Source: an uncultured Flavobacteriaceae bacterium
GTDB taxonomy: Bacteria; Bacteroidota; Bacteroidia; Flavobacteriales; Flavobacteriaceae
Direction: 5' to 3'
Assembly (NCBI GenBank): GCA_943789305.1
Contig: CALSTP010000002.1
Coordinates: 85,173-149,172, forward strand
Length of the DNA stretch: 64,000 nucleotides
Positions 27,401-33,600 of the stretch are shown here, piece after piece (positions within the stretch are counted from its first letter, which is position 1; every line of letters starts with the position of its first letter). The notes below the pieces were generated by a model that ran no database searches, was not told where the DNA came from, and was given only the letters and a program-made list of their open reading frames with translations. The position numbers and the translations under genes were made by a program.

Positions 27401-27694
27401 GATGACGGTGATGGAATCACAGGTTCAGGGGATGTAATTAATTATGTGATTACCATAGAGAACAAGGGTAATGTAACGCTTTCTAGTTTAACAGTTACCG
27501 ATAGTCTAACCGATGGTAATGGAGGTTCACTTGTTATGGGGAATGGCCCTTACTTCTCTGGATCTGATCAAGGTTCGGGCTTAGGAACATTGTTGGCCGG
27601 TGAGACATCAACTTATCAGAGCATATTATATTATTACAGATGCTTCTGCTGCTTCTGGTCAAATCTCCAACATAGCTACCGCAACGGCGAGTAG
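9494..27694 (+). CDS. Giant DUF11-repeat surface adhesin, 5' part (6066 aa before the frameshift)
   Basis: This encodes the N-terminal two thirds of a giant cell-surface protein. Residues 1-24 are a signal peptide (cleavage after SSAQ), so export is through Sec and then T9SS. About 31 tandem DUF11-type units of some 115-125 residues follow. Each has an IEVTKTA strand, a GDTIxYTITVEN segment, a TYTASYTI strand and an Asp-rich end SDDGDDTDGNTEDDPT, which probably binds Ca2+. The run is interrupted by thrombospondin-3-like, jelly-roll, C-type-lectin-like and cupredoxin-like domains (about residues 1610-4306). Reading frame continuity is lost near 27617-27620: after STYQ the frame becomes unrelated and stops at 27694, while the correct continuation lies in the +1 frame. 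The intact protein would have about 9,217 residues. Function is probably adhesion, by family analogy. Confidence 0.9.
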   Translation: MTLFRRNFALIILLFLGVAVSSAQSSIVDITTHSDIVTDADNSVGSGDVVVFTTTVKNISNINISNFTITNTLVGIDGTSLTLNSPFTFAGNSDSSPPGSLIAGETSTYVSTYTFDSAGVNAGGISLTVTGTASTPGNSNNVVDVSNDGDDSDGNLIDDPTQVIIGNTVTLVEGTKLENYIDNDSNGSIGLGDQLEYIITIYNNGEEDLESIALFDVLQDLNNNTLALVAPFTPPGPIFVSSDQNSTNGELLVGETATYKAVYVVQQGSVDSGGLTNCLDVQVDGVNSGRQYTDTADNGDDSDGNLTDDCTASTITVTPSIEVTKSASVQDVNGNGVNDPNDIINYNIRIVNDGNVTLSNLSLTDTFRDANGNSISLDSAPVFSSSSLGSSAGTLQVGEVAIYLASYTVSVNAANSGLVSNSLTVTASSPGQSNNVSDVSDNGIQDDGNILDDPTVTILTIDKQIEVTKTFTLADDGDGEPGQNDVVTYSITVQNTGQIQVTGISLVDLLTNCDGSQILSLSSGPTWSSNSGSSPQGSLAPGEIANYSATYTIGSAEVDSGCILNTVSATASTPGNSNDVSDVSDDGNDSDGNLVDDKTRTNFTVDPAIRVTKTGILVDNGDSLPGAGDTSVFTITVLNTGNTSLSTITLNDTFTRGDGTALSLDSGPTFNSSSGSSPEGSLQAGESATYTASYTVDANDVATNSVRNQVVVSATAFNGAVVNDTSDNGNDLDGNTENDPTEVRLDYNPILEVTKTASLSTNTNPEVGDVAVYTITVENKGNVNLNTLSLNDTFVGLAGASISLDSGPVFLSSSNGSSEGNLLVGEVATYVASYTISQDAVDSGGFRNTVVASARNPGSSSTDVTDASDDGNDNDGNQTSDPTDVIISENLLIEATKTATFTDNDSDGVVSLNDRIDYTILVQNKSNVTLDNISVSDDLTNISGTTSMVLDTGPSFSSSNQGSSFGVLKSNEIATFVGTYNIRQSDVDAGGVSNQVSATASSPADQVIFDLSDDDDDFDENTEDDRTETPIVRTPGIEITKTSTITDEGDGQTGLGDTIAFTITVENTGNLNLASVTLEDELITVNGDALTLTTTPTFVTSSLGSDQGSLKVNETAEYTATFIINQASIDGGGTSNTVTVTASSLFGVISDVSDNGDDTDGNTTDDPTVNIFSGSLELEATKTASINDVNSDGETGIGDIINYTIVAENKGTESLTNFSIVDTLTDANGNSLSLNASPTSSDSSTIPPGATKTYTAAYTITQAALDNGGVKNSALIQASNIAGTIYVSDISDDGDDTDSNTVSDTTDVLIAANSSLDLTKTYVNIDNDSDGLISAGDQLVYTFRLENDGNITQNFIYITDAISDFDGNALSLDSYSSPNRLAFNSSTNGSSLGTLISGEIATYTATYTIQNSDIPSGGISNIATATSFIYVDGSPVVKEQDRSDDGDDTDGNTENDPTLSYFGSLPEIEVTKTATYTGSENGPNVGDVAVFTITVENKSTQDVIKNLTFVDTLSDTYGAALSMSSTVTFNSASAGSGVGTLTIGETATYTSSYTITQNDINAGGLKNSIIFEGSSARNPVPSEKDVKDTSDNGNDLDGNSTDDPTILVLGLDSDGDGTPDSTDIDDDGDGILDRDEKCLTFLLDGSSFESYTGSFPPGSPANRNSPYPNTTVAPPFTSVNGDGEVWSNSPGPQGTVFSPQQGFYFIELLTNDASANDGSYWNERTIGTNPNYDRIMVIENVYPNRTYNIEYYHKEGGRFVATHAGGGAALVQVQSMQTDYAVSYLSTSTSSWVSNTVSFTTDSQTTRVAILFSAYSPGINSSIQLDAITMTASGSCNNDIDGDGIENGLDLDSDNDGIYDVVESGNESLDTNFDGIINGLDAGFNDSDLNGAHDASESNTLIDSDSDGTIDAFELDSDNDGCSDSEEAGYTDPDSDGILGGSPVTQDSKGKVTSGTDGYTTPQDLNSDSTFDYRDSNYDVGCYNPALIVVKSAVVSDTNSNGLNDVGDVINYTVVVTNTGGLPITFTSVDDQYTYGSETKNLTLDWSSSSTQTVITSTENLFYYSNRVDDSDNQWNEQNGNNGSPEAEWGYPPGVDYYFDTSSGVSYSEVDYVFTTNGFGTTRSPYQYSSTDPKVSKYSRISNQNVATYYVFEDVSLEANTEYTVSVYAAAPNNTYFDTTNDHEKLRFVHRPPGGVDIYGDYNRVTGPVSSQNANNDSGWTRYHHTFTTGNAGSYRVGFSAPYFTNSYTRIWGAQLEKGGTPTRLTYTYNNRVSSTATSTGFADPRSAPLPSGGSAIYTGQLTITQEMLDNALELSNQVTITGSFTSPGGISGEIFDVSADDDNNDGNTEDDPTIVSLNALDELTVTKIALISDENSNSLNDVGDVITYKITIENTGRTNLKSFTITDTLEDSTGQIREQITDTASLTLGTRTNLFKYSQHIDDTDYDWSEEGDVWGSALNSYGHPKNEPYYFSTASGESYTNVDYNFPTEGAGLTRNDNNTSDSRSGAHAKIHDRNVHGRYFYQDVTLKANTEYTVSVYASAWDSNHDDAVINHQMRFVYRPPGGSDSFSDYITFQTFGEWNLKRYSYTFTTGAAGNYRVGIDPPYAGGNGGRFWGAQLEEGGAPTRYVYTWSNTDSAPSNPLPVNTGSNTFAYVDWPTNLPNRNGIDALMVQHDNDILDYPIANTYWAMIEVEPENFTAFDNRPTPEYFDNYGPYTYNGHRYYIESSSTDWTAQKNRAQAAGGYLWVPNTKEEWDYIRSVIPTNIWIWTGVYQENNTDYQADQQRGGWKALDGSYVPMPGESTALSPGAKVEYEFEYTIEQEDVDDGMLINQFYVSANGSSGIVSDTSDNGDDTDGNTKDDPTVIEISKISSVTIVKTATVSDVNGDGLNGVGDIIEYTIVVTNTGNTKLTSSTILDSLTDGLGNPRSLNTTVTYVSTTATITTQEPNYNLFTYSNRIDDVDNEWNEQGSTDGSTESEWGYPPGIEYYFDTSSGRAYSEVDHVFTTNGFGTTRSSYVYAGTDQRVHTYSRIDNNAVVDRYVYQDVVLEANTEYTVSVYAAAYSSGYVNSSNNYDKIRFVYRPWFGSDTFSSYQPITGWVQSNNTNANNNGWARYHYTFTSGTAGNYRVGFTPLYNGNSGGRFWGAQLEKGSSPTRLIYTYNSKTPSYNSYVYTVTTTIDNNEILEARSVDTYVASYTITQDDVDSKFLSNTATFTGIDPDGSTVVSKTSDDGDLTNGDKNPTIISLASTSTIEVVKTASILDVNNSEVNDVGDIITYTIVVSNTGYTTVNSLTLDDTLIDYNSSSLSYNQPISFLTATSGSTSVSLDVGGVVSFTASYTITQSDVDSGGVSNTILILGSSSGLSDNVTATNEISTDLTDATPGLELTKQFSTTDVNGNTKVDLGDIIIYTISAENTGNVELSGLTFTDTMTTYFGESLTLSSGPSYSSSTDASTTSGTIAVGETETYEATFTITQQSIDAGGVYNTISAVASSPTNSNNVSDTSDNGDDTDGNTTDDITDTAFDVNPKIRVTKTAEVQDENGNTINDVGDIIVYEILVSNVGDMKISSLILVDTISDANGNTLTLNEPLSSLNSSSGSSSTTLLIRGSTTYTSSYTITQSDLNAGSVINNVVVTGSSSTNSNNVSNTSQVETTLQTVTPEIEITKIASITDNGDGVNGVGDIVDYYVTVENKGNVPVENPTIEDILTDGSGNTLSLTVPLTYGSTTKTLTTNLGVGAVDFTSTANGKWDGQYPLSDAGSDYAQYSRNGFYRSKLNSNAVAGLLEFNDGRTVQAGYTYVGAYDGHSYMRNNTSTTWTNQRDVAISIGGYLANITTPGEREYLNTVLPNSWYWVGLYQDNTDPDYSEPAGGWKWLDGKKEEKLGSNIWPSNEPNDTSNSNSKGYFYISSNKIRTADRPNSGSYKYILEFNDGRTSQAGFIRLNGAFEGHTYFVSSSVVTWDVAKATAESLGGYLLVLDSSQEWGWIRDQEPDWDDFINSNPHWIGLSQDPNAYDFSEPQGGWRWVNGVPLQGPLTTYTVTNTIDTDNVIGVDNIDRYTAKYLITQLDFDSGSISNVVSLTGSSPSRSNDAYDVSDDGIDNDGNTTDDPTKTLFSASPLMEVTKLATITDVNGNGENDLNDIIEYSIYIHNKGNVNLSTPTLVDYLSDGVATDLTSQLNGPTYHSQTLSPTTVNLTVTVAQVNGSNKYFINGVAQKELVLQKGYTYRFDQSNNTNSSHPLNLSTTSGGTHNSGVSYTTSVTVVGTPGNAGAYTEIYVVESSPTLYYYCSAHSGMGGKAFTIGSVAGQQGIIRPNEVMTYTASYTISGASASTAFISNIVTVTTSSPGNSNDIIDLADDGDDTDGNTQNDPTIVDLIPAPEMELTKTGTITYDNGDGMISPGDRITYTIKLENTGNLLINNISLTDTMVDGNGVPLNLDSGPTFVESSQGSVNGILQLTEVASYTAVYTITNSTANSGLVSNSIYAVGSAGGLSNNVTETSDDGDDTDGNTEDDSTVIQISELPSIEVTKTYSTNDLNSNGVIDLGDRINYIITIENTGNQDLTGLNLNDTFTNLTTDTLSLSSGPSYSSSTHSNAQGLLVYGEKETYVANYIIEQLAIDGAGVRNTVLATISSPGNSNNVTDTSDDGDDTDGNTEDDATITEFVTNPSIDVTKTAQVNDTNSNSRTDTDDIVTYTITVQNTGDTQVNNISFNDIITTSTGNQLSLTANPARISTSAGSVLGTLLIGETAIYTAQFIINQTAYDAEFISNTVTVTADAIGQTGNVSDTSDDGDDTDGNTVDDPTITVMTPQTKLEVTKTFTVIDGGDDEINVGDFIRFNITVENTGNAPLNSITLEDVLKDGDGNVIALTEGPYYVSGSLGSSEGNLVNGETGTYVAFFTVSQQAYDSGSISNVVTATGSSDYGTNDAVDVSDDGNDLDGNTEDDPTEVIITSQAKINVVKTASVYDEGDGFTNVGDTINYVITVTNNGATALSSVTLTDNLTDNASNTLTLTNGPNFISASQGSSEGSLNIGEIATYNASYLIEVGAANTGSIYNQVIAIASSPGQVNDVTDTSDDGDDNDGNTTDDPTVVDMDFSPIIDITKTSTIIDNNSNSSTDLGDTIVYDITISNIGNVIINSLTITDTLTDENLNSLSLLSGPAFVSSSSSSSEGTLAVGESATYSATYVIDQSAVDSGSVLNSVYGLASSPGNSNNVSDTSDDGNDSDGNTADDKTVVEIDQSLIVEATKTANVSDNNSNGSTDLGDTIVYTITVENQGNVTLRGVSLIDTLLDGDGLPLSLTAGPVFTSSSASSSQGTLLVGETATYTASYTITQAALDTGSISNSVLVTGSSPGQSNNVTDTSDDGDDSDGNTEDDTTDITISKSPSIEVTKTAAITDNGDGVVGKGDVVQYSISVVNDGNVTLSNLNVVDVLSDLNSGTLNLSFGPSFSGSSQGSAQGALKVGEKADYIAYFIINQAAVDAGGLSNQASATASSPGNSNDVSDLSDDGDDSDGNATDDPTVTSITASSSLEVTKTAAVTDNGDGNTGASDVINYTITVENKGNVTLSGLTLVDTLTDGSGGSLTLTNGPSFSSTTLGSSPGTLKPDEVATYSGYYIISANAALTSSINNSVLARASSPGQSNNVTDTSDDGDDSDGNTEDDVTVVGISPNPGVEATKTAVVIDSNTNSSNDQGDIIVYTITIENTGNVTLTGVFLNDTLTDNAGNSLTLSSGPIFTSASASSAQGTLKVGETVTYTASYTIEADAAATGSIKNQVIVTASSPGNTDDVIDISDNGDDNDGNTVNDQTVVAATAEPKLEVTKTASITDNNGDGNTGAGDTIVYTITVQNIGGITLSNISLVDVLTDGNGNGLPLTTGPTLSSATAGSSAATLQATGVLTYTATYTISNAAANTSSINNRVTVTASSPGNSNNVTDVSDDGDDSDGNTEDDQTVVIIDPIPVIEVTKTASVTDDGDGITGSGDVINYVITIENKGNVTLSSLTVTDSLTDGNGGSLVMGNGPYFSGSDQGSGLGTLLAGETSTYQSILYYYRCFCCFWSNLQHSYRNGE
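14321..15440 (+). other. Thrombospondin-3-like and jelly-roll region of the adhesin
   Basis: Residues about 1610-1983. A Ca2+-binding type segment (DSDGDGTPDSTDIDDDGDG) is followed by a beta-rich domain of about 190 residues with a PNRTYNIEYYHKEGG stretch, which resembles carbohydrate-binding jelly rolls. A second Asp-rich series follows (DIDGDGIENGLDLDSDNDG and further copies to about 15440). Asp repeats of this type are rigid calcium-loaded spacers in known proteins. Ligand binding by the jelly roll is inference. Confidence 0.65.
15669..16308 (+). other. Jelly-roll insert 1 in DUF11 unit 12
   Basis: Residues about 2059-2271, starting NLFYYSNRVDD and ending RIWGAQLEKGGTPTRLTYTY. The NL-YS start, the EANTEYTVSVYA strand and the WGAQLE end are the hallmarks of carbohydrate-binding-like domains also seen in phage tail fibres. 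It is inserted in the middle of a DUF11 unit. Confidence 0.6.
16791..17398 (+). other. Jelly-roll insert 2 in DUF11 unit 13
   Basis: Residues about 2433-2635, starting NLFKYSQHIDD and ending RFWGAQLEEGGAPTRYVYTW. It is a diverged copy of the inserts at 15669 and 18346, in the equivalent position of its DUF11 unit. Confidence 0.6.
17630..17895 (+). other. C-type-lectin-like domain 1 of the adhesin
   Basis: Residues about 2713-2801. The fold signs are GHRYYIESSSTDWTAQKNRA, then AAGGYLWVPNTKEEWDYI, IWTGVYQENN and GGWKALDGS. These correspond to the helix, the first strand and the WIG-type core of C-type lectins. Canonical sugar-binding EPN/WND residues are not obvious, so the ligand is unknown. 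Confidence 0.65.
18346..18987 (+). other. Jelly-roll insert 3 in DUF11 unit 14
   Basis: Residues about 2952-3165, starting YNLFTYSNRIDD and ending RFWGAQLEKGSSPTRLIYTY. It is closely related to insert 1, with shared stretches such as VDYVFTTNGFGTTRS or VDHVFTTNGFGTTRS. Confidence 0.6.
20860..21288 (+). other. C-type-lectin-like domain 2 of the adhesin
   Basis: Residues about 3790-3932. It contains GHSYMRNNTSTTWTNQRDVA, GGYLANITTPGEREYL, WYWVGLYQD, GGWKWLDG and, unlike domain 1, a full NIWPSNEPND segment. The EPN motif is the one that coordinates Ca2+ and mannose-type sugars in animal lectins, so this copy is the best candidate for true sugar binding. Confidence 0.7.
21300..21590 (+). other. 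C-type-lectin-like domain 3 of the adhesin
   Basis: Residues about 3937-4033, beginning AGFIRLNGAFEGHTYFVSSS. Both it and domain 2 follow a LEFNDGRT(V/S)QAG linker, so the pair arose by tandem duplication. It lacks the EPN segment and ends at GGWRWVNGVPL. Confidence 0.65.
22075..22410 (+). other. Cupredoxin-like domain with a blue-copper-type site
   Basis: Residues about 4195-4306, inserted in DUF11 unit 19. It contains TYRFDQSNNTNSSHPLNLS and ends with YYYCSAHSGMGGKAF. The His in SSHP plus Cys, His and Met in C-x2-H-x2-M are spaced like the ligands of type-1 copper proteins. Domains of this exact style (FDQS...SHPL...YYYCxxHSGMGG) are, from memory, found in structural proteins of marine phages. 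Copper binding is an inference. Confidence 0.6.
25200..26500 (+). repeat. Three-unit block, copy A of a segmental duplication
   Basis: DUF11 units 26-28. This block is nearly identical in DNA to 29940-31240, at a distance of 4,738-4,741 bases, for example from 25930 to 26150 against 30668 to 30890. The copies differ mostly by silent changes and one extra Gly codon. Confidence 0.75.
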
Positions 27695-30600
27695 TCCAGG
27701 GAGCAGTAATGATGTGTTTGATCAGAGTGATGATGGTGATGATACTGATGGTAATTTAGTTGATGATCCGACTGTTGTGGATATTATTCCTAACACTTCG
27801 ATGGAGATAACCAAGACAGCAACTGTTATAGATAATGGAGACGGTACTAATGGCGCTTCTGATGTTATTGTTTATACCATTACGGTAAACAATACAGGAG
27901 ACACTTCACTCACGGGAGTAACAATAAGTGATGTTCTTACCGACGGAAACGGCACAGTACTATCGTTGGATGCAGGGCCTACTTTTGTAAGTGGCTCTTC
28001 AGGTTCTTCACAAGGGAGTTTAGCATCAGGAGAAATAGCAACCTATACCGCAACCTATACCGTACTTCAAAACGTAGCCAATACGGGATCGATAAGCAAC
28101 ATTGTAACGGGTACCGCTTCTTCTCCAGGTCAGAGTAATAATGTTACAGACACTTCTGATGATGGCGATGACAGTGATGGCAACACCGTAGATGATCCAA
28201 CGGTAGTGAATACGCAATCCAGTGGAGGTGTTGAAGTCACCAAGACGGCATCAGTGGTAGACACCAATGGCAATGGGAACAACGATCAGGGTGATGTAAT
28301 CGTTTATACGATAACGGTTGCCAACACGGGCAGTGTTACCTTATCTGGTTTATCATTAACCGATACGTTAACGGACGGATCAGGCGGCTCATTAAGTTTA
28401 TCTTCAGGTCCGACCTTTAACTCAAACAGCGCATCTTCATCTCAAGGGAGTTTAGCAGTAGGGGAGATATCTACTTATACTGCAACTTATACAATAAGTC
28501 AGAATGCGGCTAATACAGGATCAGTAAACAACAGTGTATCGGTTACCGCTAGCACTCCGGGTAACAGCAATGATGTTACTGATGTATCGGATGATGGCGA
28601 TGACACCGATGGCAATACAACAAATGATGCAACAGTAGTTTTAACAAGCTCAGATTCCTCGATAGAGGTAACCAAAACAGCAGTAGTAAACGACACCAAT
28701 AGCAACAGCAAGACAGACCAAGGAGACGTAATAGTTTACAACATCACGGTACGCAATACAGGAAATATTACTTTGAGCAGCATAACGATAAGTGATACGT
28801 TAACTGATGGAAATGGGGGTCCTTTAAGTTTAGATAGTGGGCCTAGTTTTGTGTCGAATAGCGGTTCTTCAGCACAAGGCACTTTAATATCAGGAGAAGT
28901 AGCCACATATACAGCGACCTATACAATAAGCGTAGCTGCGGAGAATACGCCAAGTGTAAACAACACAGCTCAGGTAACGGCCAGTACACCGGGCAACAGT
29001 GATGACGTTACCGACGTATCGGATAATGGTAATGATGGAGATGGTAATACAACTAATGATCCAACGGTAGTCAACATCACATCAAGTCCTCAGATGGAGG
29101 TAACCAAAGAGGGAACAGTTACTGATGATGGTGATGGAGTTTTAGGAGTAGGAGATACGGTTAATTACACGATAAAGATAGAGAACCAGGGTAATGTAAA
29201 TATTACAGATCCTTTACTAGTAGACACTTTTACAGATGCATTATCAAACACATTAGCACTGAGTAGTGGACCTACATTTAATTTTGGAGATTTAGGATCA
29301 TCAGAAGGTATTATTAAGCCCAATGAGACGGCACATTATGGAGCTACATTTGTGATTACTCAAGCAGTAGTAGATGCAGGAGGACTGATTAATAGTGTAA
29401 CAGTAACAGCAAGTAGCACGGGTAATCCAGGCGGACTTAGTGATGTATCGGATGACGGTGATGATACGGATGGTAATACTACCGATGACACAACGGTATT
29501 GTTGATCAATCCAAACCCAATACTAGAGACAACAAAGATTGCAACAGTCACCGACAACAACAGTAATGGAGAAAATGATTTAGGAGACACGATAACCTAC
29601 ACCATAACGGTAGAGAATAAGGGTAATGTAAGTTTAACAGGATTAGGATTAGTCGATACCTTAACTGATGGTAACGCAGGATCCTTATCCTTATTAAGTG
29701 GTCCTACGTTTGTTAGTTCTAGTGCTTCTTCATCTCAAGGGTTATTAGCTGTATCGGAGATAGCAACCTATACTGCAACTTATACGGTAACACAAGATGC
29801 GGTGGATAGTGGGAGTGTAGTTAACACAGTACTGGCTACGGCATCTTCACCACAAAACACGAATGATGTTACAGATCGCAGTGATAATGGCGACGATAGT
29901 GATGGGGAAACTCAAGACGATAACACAGTAGTACTTCTAAGCCGTTCAGCACAACTAGAAGCCACCAAGACGGCAACAGTTACTGATAATAATACAAGTG
30001 GTTCGACAGATTTAGGTGATACGATAGTTTATACGATAACGGTAGAGAACAAGGGTAATGTAACCCTAAGCGGAGTAAGCTTAACCGATACCTTATTGGA
30101 TGGAGATGGTTCACCGCTTAGTTTAACAGCAGGTCCTGTGTTTACATCAGCGAGTGCTTCTTCGTCTCAAGGAAACCTCAAAGTAGGGGAGACAGCGACC
30201 TACACGGCGAGTTATACGATAACCCAAGCAGCATTAGATACAGGAAGTATAAGTAACAGTGTTTTAGTAACTGGAAGTAGTCCAGGTCAGAGTAATAATG
30301 TAACGGATACATCTGATGATGGTGATGATACTGATGACAATACAGAAGACGACACCACAGATATAACAATAAGTAAGAGTCCATCGATAGAGGTAACTAA
30401 GACATCAGCGATTACAGATAATGGAGATGGAGTAGTAGGCAAAGGAGATGTAGTTCAGTATACGATCTCTGTGGTTAACAACGGAAATGTTACCCTATCT
30501 AGTTTAACAGTAGCTGATGTATTGAGCGATGCTTCGGGTAGTACATTGAGTTTAAATAGTGGACCGTCGTTCTCAGGATCTTCCCAAGGTTCAGCTCAAG

Positions 30601-33600
30601 GGACAGTTAAAGTAGGTGAAACAGCAAGCTACAGCGCACTTTATATTATTACCCAATCCGCAGTAGATGCAGGAGGTTTATCGAATCAGGCGTCAGCGAC
30701 TGCTAGTAGTCCGGGGAACAGTAATGATGTAAGTGACCTGAGTGATGATGGTGATGATAGTGATGGCAATGCTACAGATGATCCAACAGTAACGAGCATA
30801 ACAGCCTCCAGTTCATTAGAGGTGACTAAGACTGCAGCAATAACCGATAACGGAGGCGATGGTAACACTGGAGCAGGAGACATAATCAACTATACCATAA
30901 CAGTAGAGAACAAGGGTAATGTAACCTTATCGGGCTTAACCCTAGTAGACACTTTAACTGATGGCAGTGGAGGATCGCTTACACTAACTAACGGTCCATC
31001 GTTCTCTTCAACAACATTAGGTTCTTCACCTGGTACATTAAAGCCGAATGAGGTAGCAACTTATAGTGGGTATTATATTATTAGTTCAGCAGCAGCCTTG
31101 ACCTCGAGTATAAACAACAGTGTTTTGGCCACAGCGAGTAGTCCAGGACAGAGTAACAATGTAACGGATACTTCAGATGATGGTGATGACAGTGATGGCA
31201 ACACAGAAGATGATGTTACTGTAGTAGAGATAACCCCCCTTCCTGAGATAGAGGCCACCAAGACGGCAACAACAATAGACAACAACAGTAACGGTATAGT
31301 AGATTTAGGAGATACGATAGTATATACCATAACGGTAGAGAATAAGGGTAATACAAGTTTATCAAGCTTAACCTTAGTAGATACGCTTAGCGATGGAAGA
31401 GGTGGTTCATTAACATTAACAAGCGGACCAAGCTTTACTTCCTCCAGTGCAGGATCAAGCCAAGGCACATTGACACTTGGAGAAACGGCTACTTATGCAG
31501 CATCATATGTGGTAAGTAGTGTTGCTGAGAGAACAGGGTTTATTTCAAATACGGTTGCTGTTACGGCATCATCTCCAGGGAACTCTAATGATGTAACGGA
31601 TACCTCAGATGATGGAGACGATACTGACGGAAACACTACTGATGACCCAACGATAGTTAGTATAACCGCTTTACCTGGAATCGAGGCGACCAAGACTGTT
31701 ACTATTACCGATAATGGTGATGGTTTATTGGGGAAAGGAGATTTTGTAAGATATGATATTGAAGTAACTAATACAGGAAATATAAACCTTCAAGGAGTTT
31801 CCATTTTTGATCAATTTTTTGATAATAATGGAAGAACACTCAATCTAATTTCTGGCCCAACATACACTGGAGCTAATTTAGGGTCTGCCGAGGGAAGCTT
31901 ACAAGCAAGTGAAACCGCAAATTATATTGCTTATTACATCATAGAACAAGCAGTAGTTGATGCTGGCGGATTATCGAATCAAGTTATTGCTTCAGCTTCT
32001 TCAGGAAATTCAAACATAAGCGATGTTTCCGATGATGGTGATGATAATGATGGGAATACGTCCAATGACCCAACTGTTACTACAATTACATCATCCCCAT
32101 CAATTGAAGTAACTAAAATCAGTCAAGTAACCGATAATGGTGACGGATTAACAGGGGTGGGAGATGTAATAAATTATTCTATTAGCGTTCGAAACACAGG
32201 TAATGTGACCCTAAATGGGACAACAATTACCGATATCCTTCATGATGGAAACGGAAACACCATAAACCTTTCAAACGGACCTACCTATGGAGGATCTTCT
32301 CAAAACTCCATAAACGGCGTACTGATTCCAGGAGAACAGGCAACTTACAATGCATACTTGATTGTAAACCAAAGTCACGTTAATACAGGCTTAGTTTCCA
32401 ATACCGTAAATGTTGTTGGAAGTAGTCCAGGGCAAAGTAATGATGTAACCGATCAGAGTGATGATGGAAATGATGCTGACGGCAATACCGAAAATGACTC
32501 AACGGTAACTTATTTTGATATCAACCCAGGTTTAGAAGTCACAAAGACATCCAATGTAATCGATACAAACAGCAATGGAAACACCGACCTTGGAGATTCA
32601 ATTGTGTATACGATTACTGTGCAAAACACTGGAAATGTTGTTTTATCGAACCTTAGTTTAACAGATATATTAACCGATGGAAACAACAATACATTAAGTT
32701 ATTCTGTTCCAATAAGCTTTAATAATTCTAGTTCAGGATCGACCGTTGGAAATTTAGACATTAATGAAATAGCGACCTATACGGCTACCTACACAATTGT
32801 TCAAAGTGACGTTGATTCGGGAAGAGTAATAAATACAGTTACTGCTGTAGCTTCTGATCCATTGAACACTTCTTCTGTTTCTGATCAAAGTGATGACGGA
32901 ATTGATTCAGATGGAAATACGACTAATGATATTACTGAAACCTTACTGTATAAAAACCCACTAGTAGAGGCAACAAAAACGGCAATGGTTATTGATAGCA
33001 ATTCAAACAACACCAACGATAGTGGTGATGTAATTGTATACACCATTACAGTTCAAAACACAGGAAATGTTAGTTTATCTAACCTTACTTTAGTAGATAA
33101 TTTAACCGATGGGGATGGAAATGCATTAGCCCTTTCAGCGGGACCAGTCTTTACTTCCTCTAATGCCAATTCTACCCAAGGAAACCTTACAGTCGGAGAA
33201 GTTGCAACTTACACTGCCACTTACACCATTTCTCAACTTGCTGCAAACACTCAATCAATAATAAATTCGGTTCAAGTAACCGCAAGTAGTCCTGGGAATT
33301 CAAACAATGTATTCGATATCAGTGACGATGGAGATGATAGTGATGGAAACACTTCAAGTGACCCAACCGTAATAACCACAACATCAGGAGGTTCATTAGA
33401 AGTAACCAAAATTGCGAGTGTAGTTGATAATGGAGATGGAACTAATGGAGCAGGAGACACCATAAACTACACGATAACCATTGAAAACATCGGAGGACAA
33501 ACTATTACAGGAATTTCTCTAGTAGACAACTTAACTGACAATAATGGAATTTCATTAACTCTAGATCAAGGACCAGACTATGTTAGTTCTTCATCAGGGT

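Noticed and set aside
27600-27620. Independent translation start (GTG 27600) for the second half of the adhesin
   Set aside because: The codons from 27600 to 27620 do not belong to the DUF11 pattern, there is no signal peptide, and the preceding frame continues the same unit.
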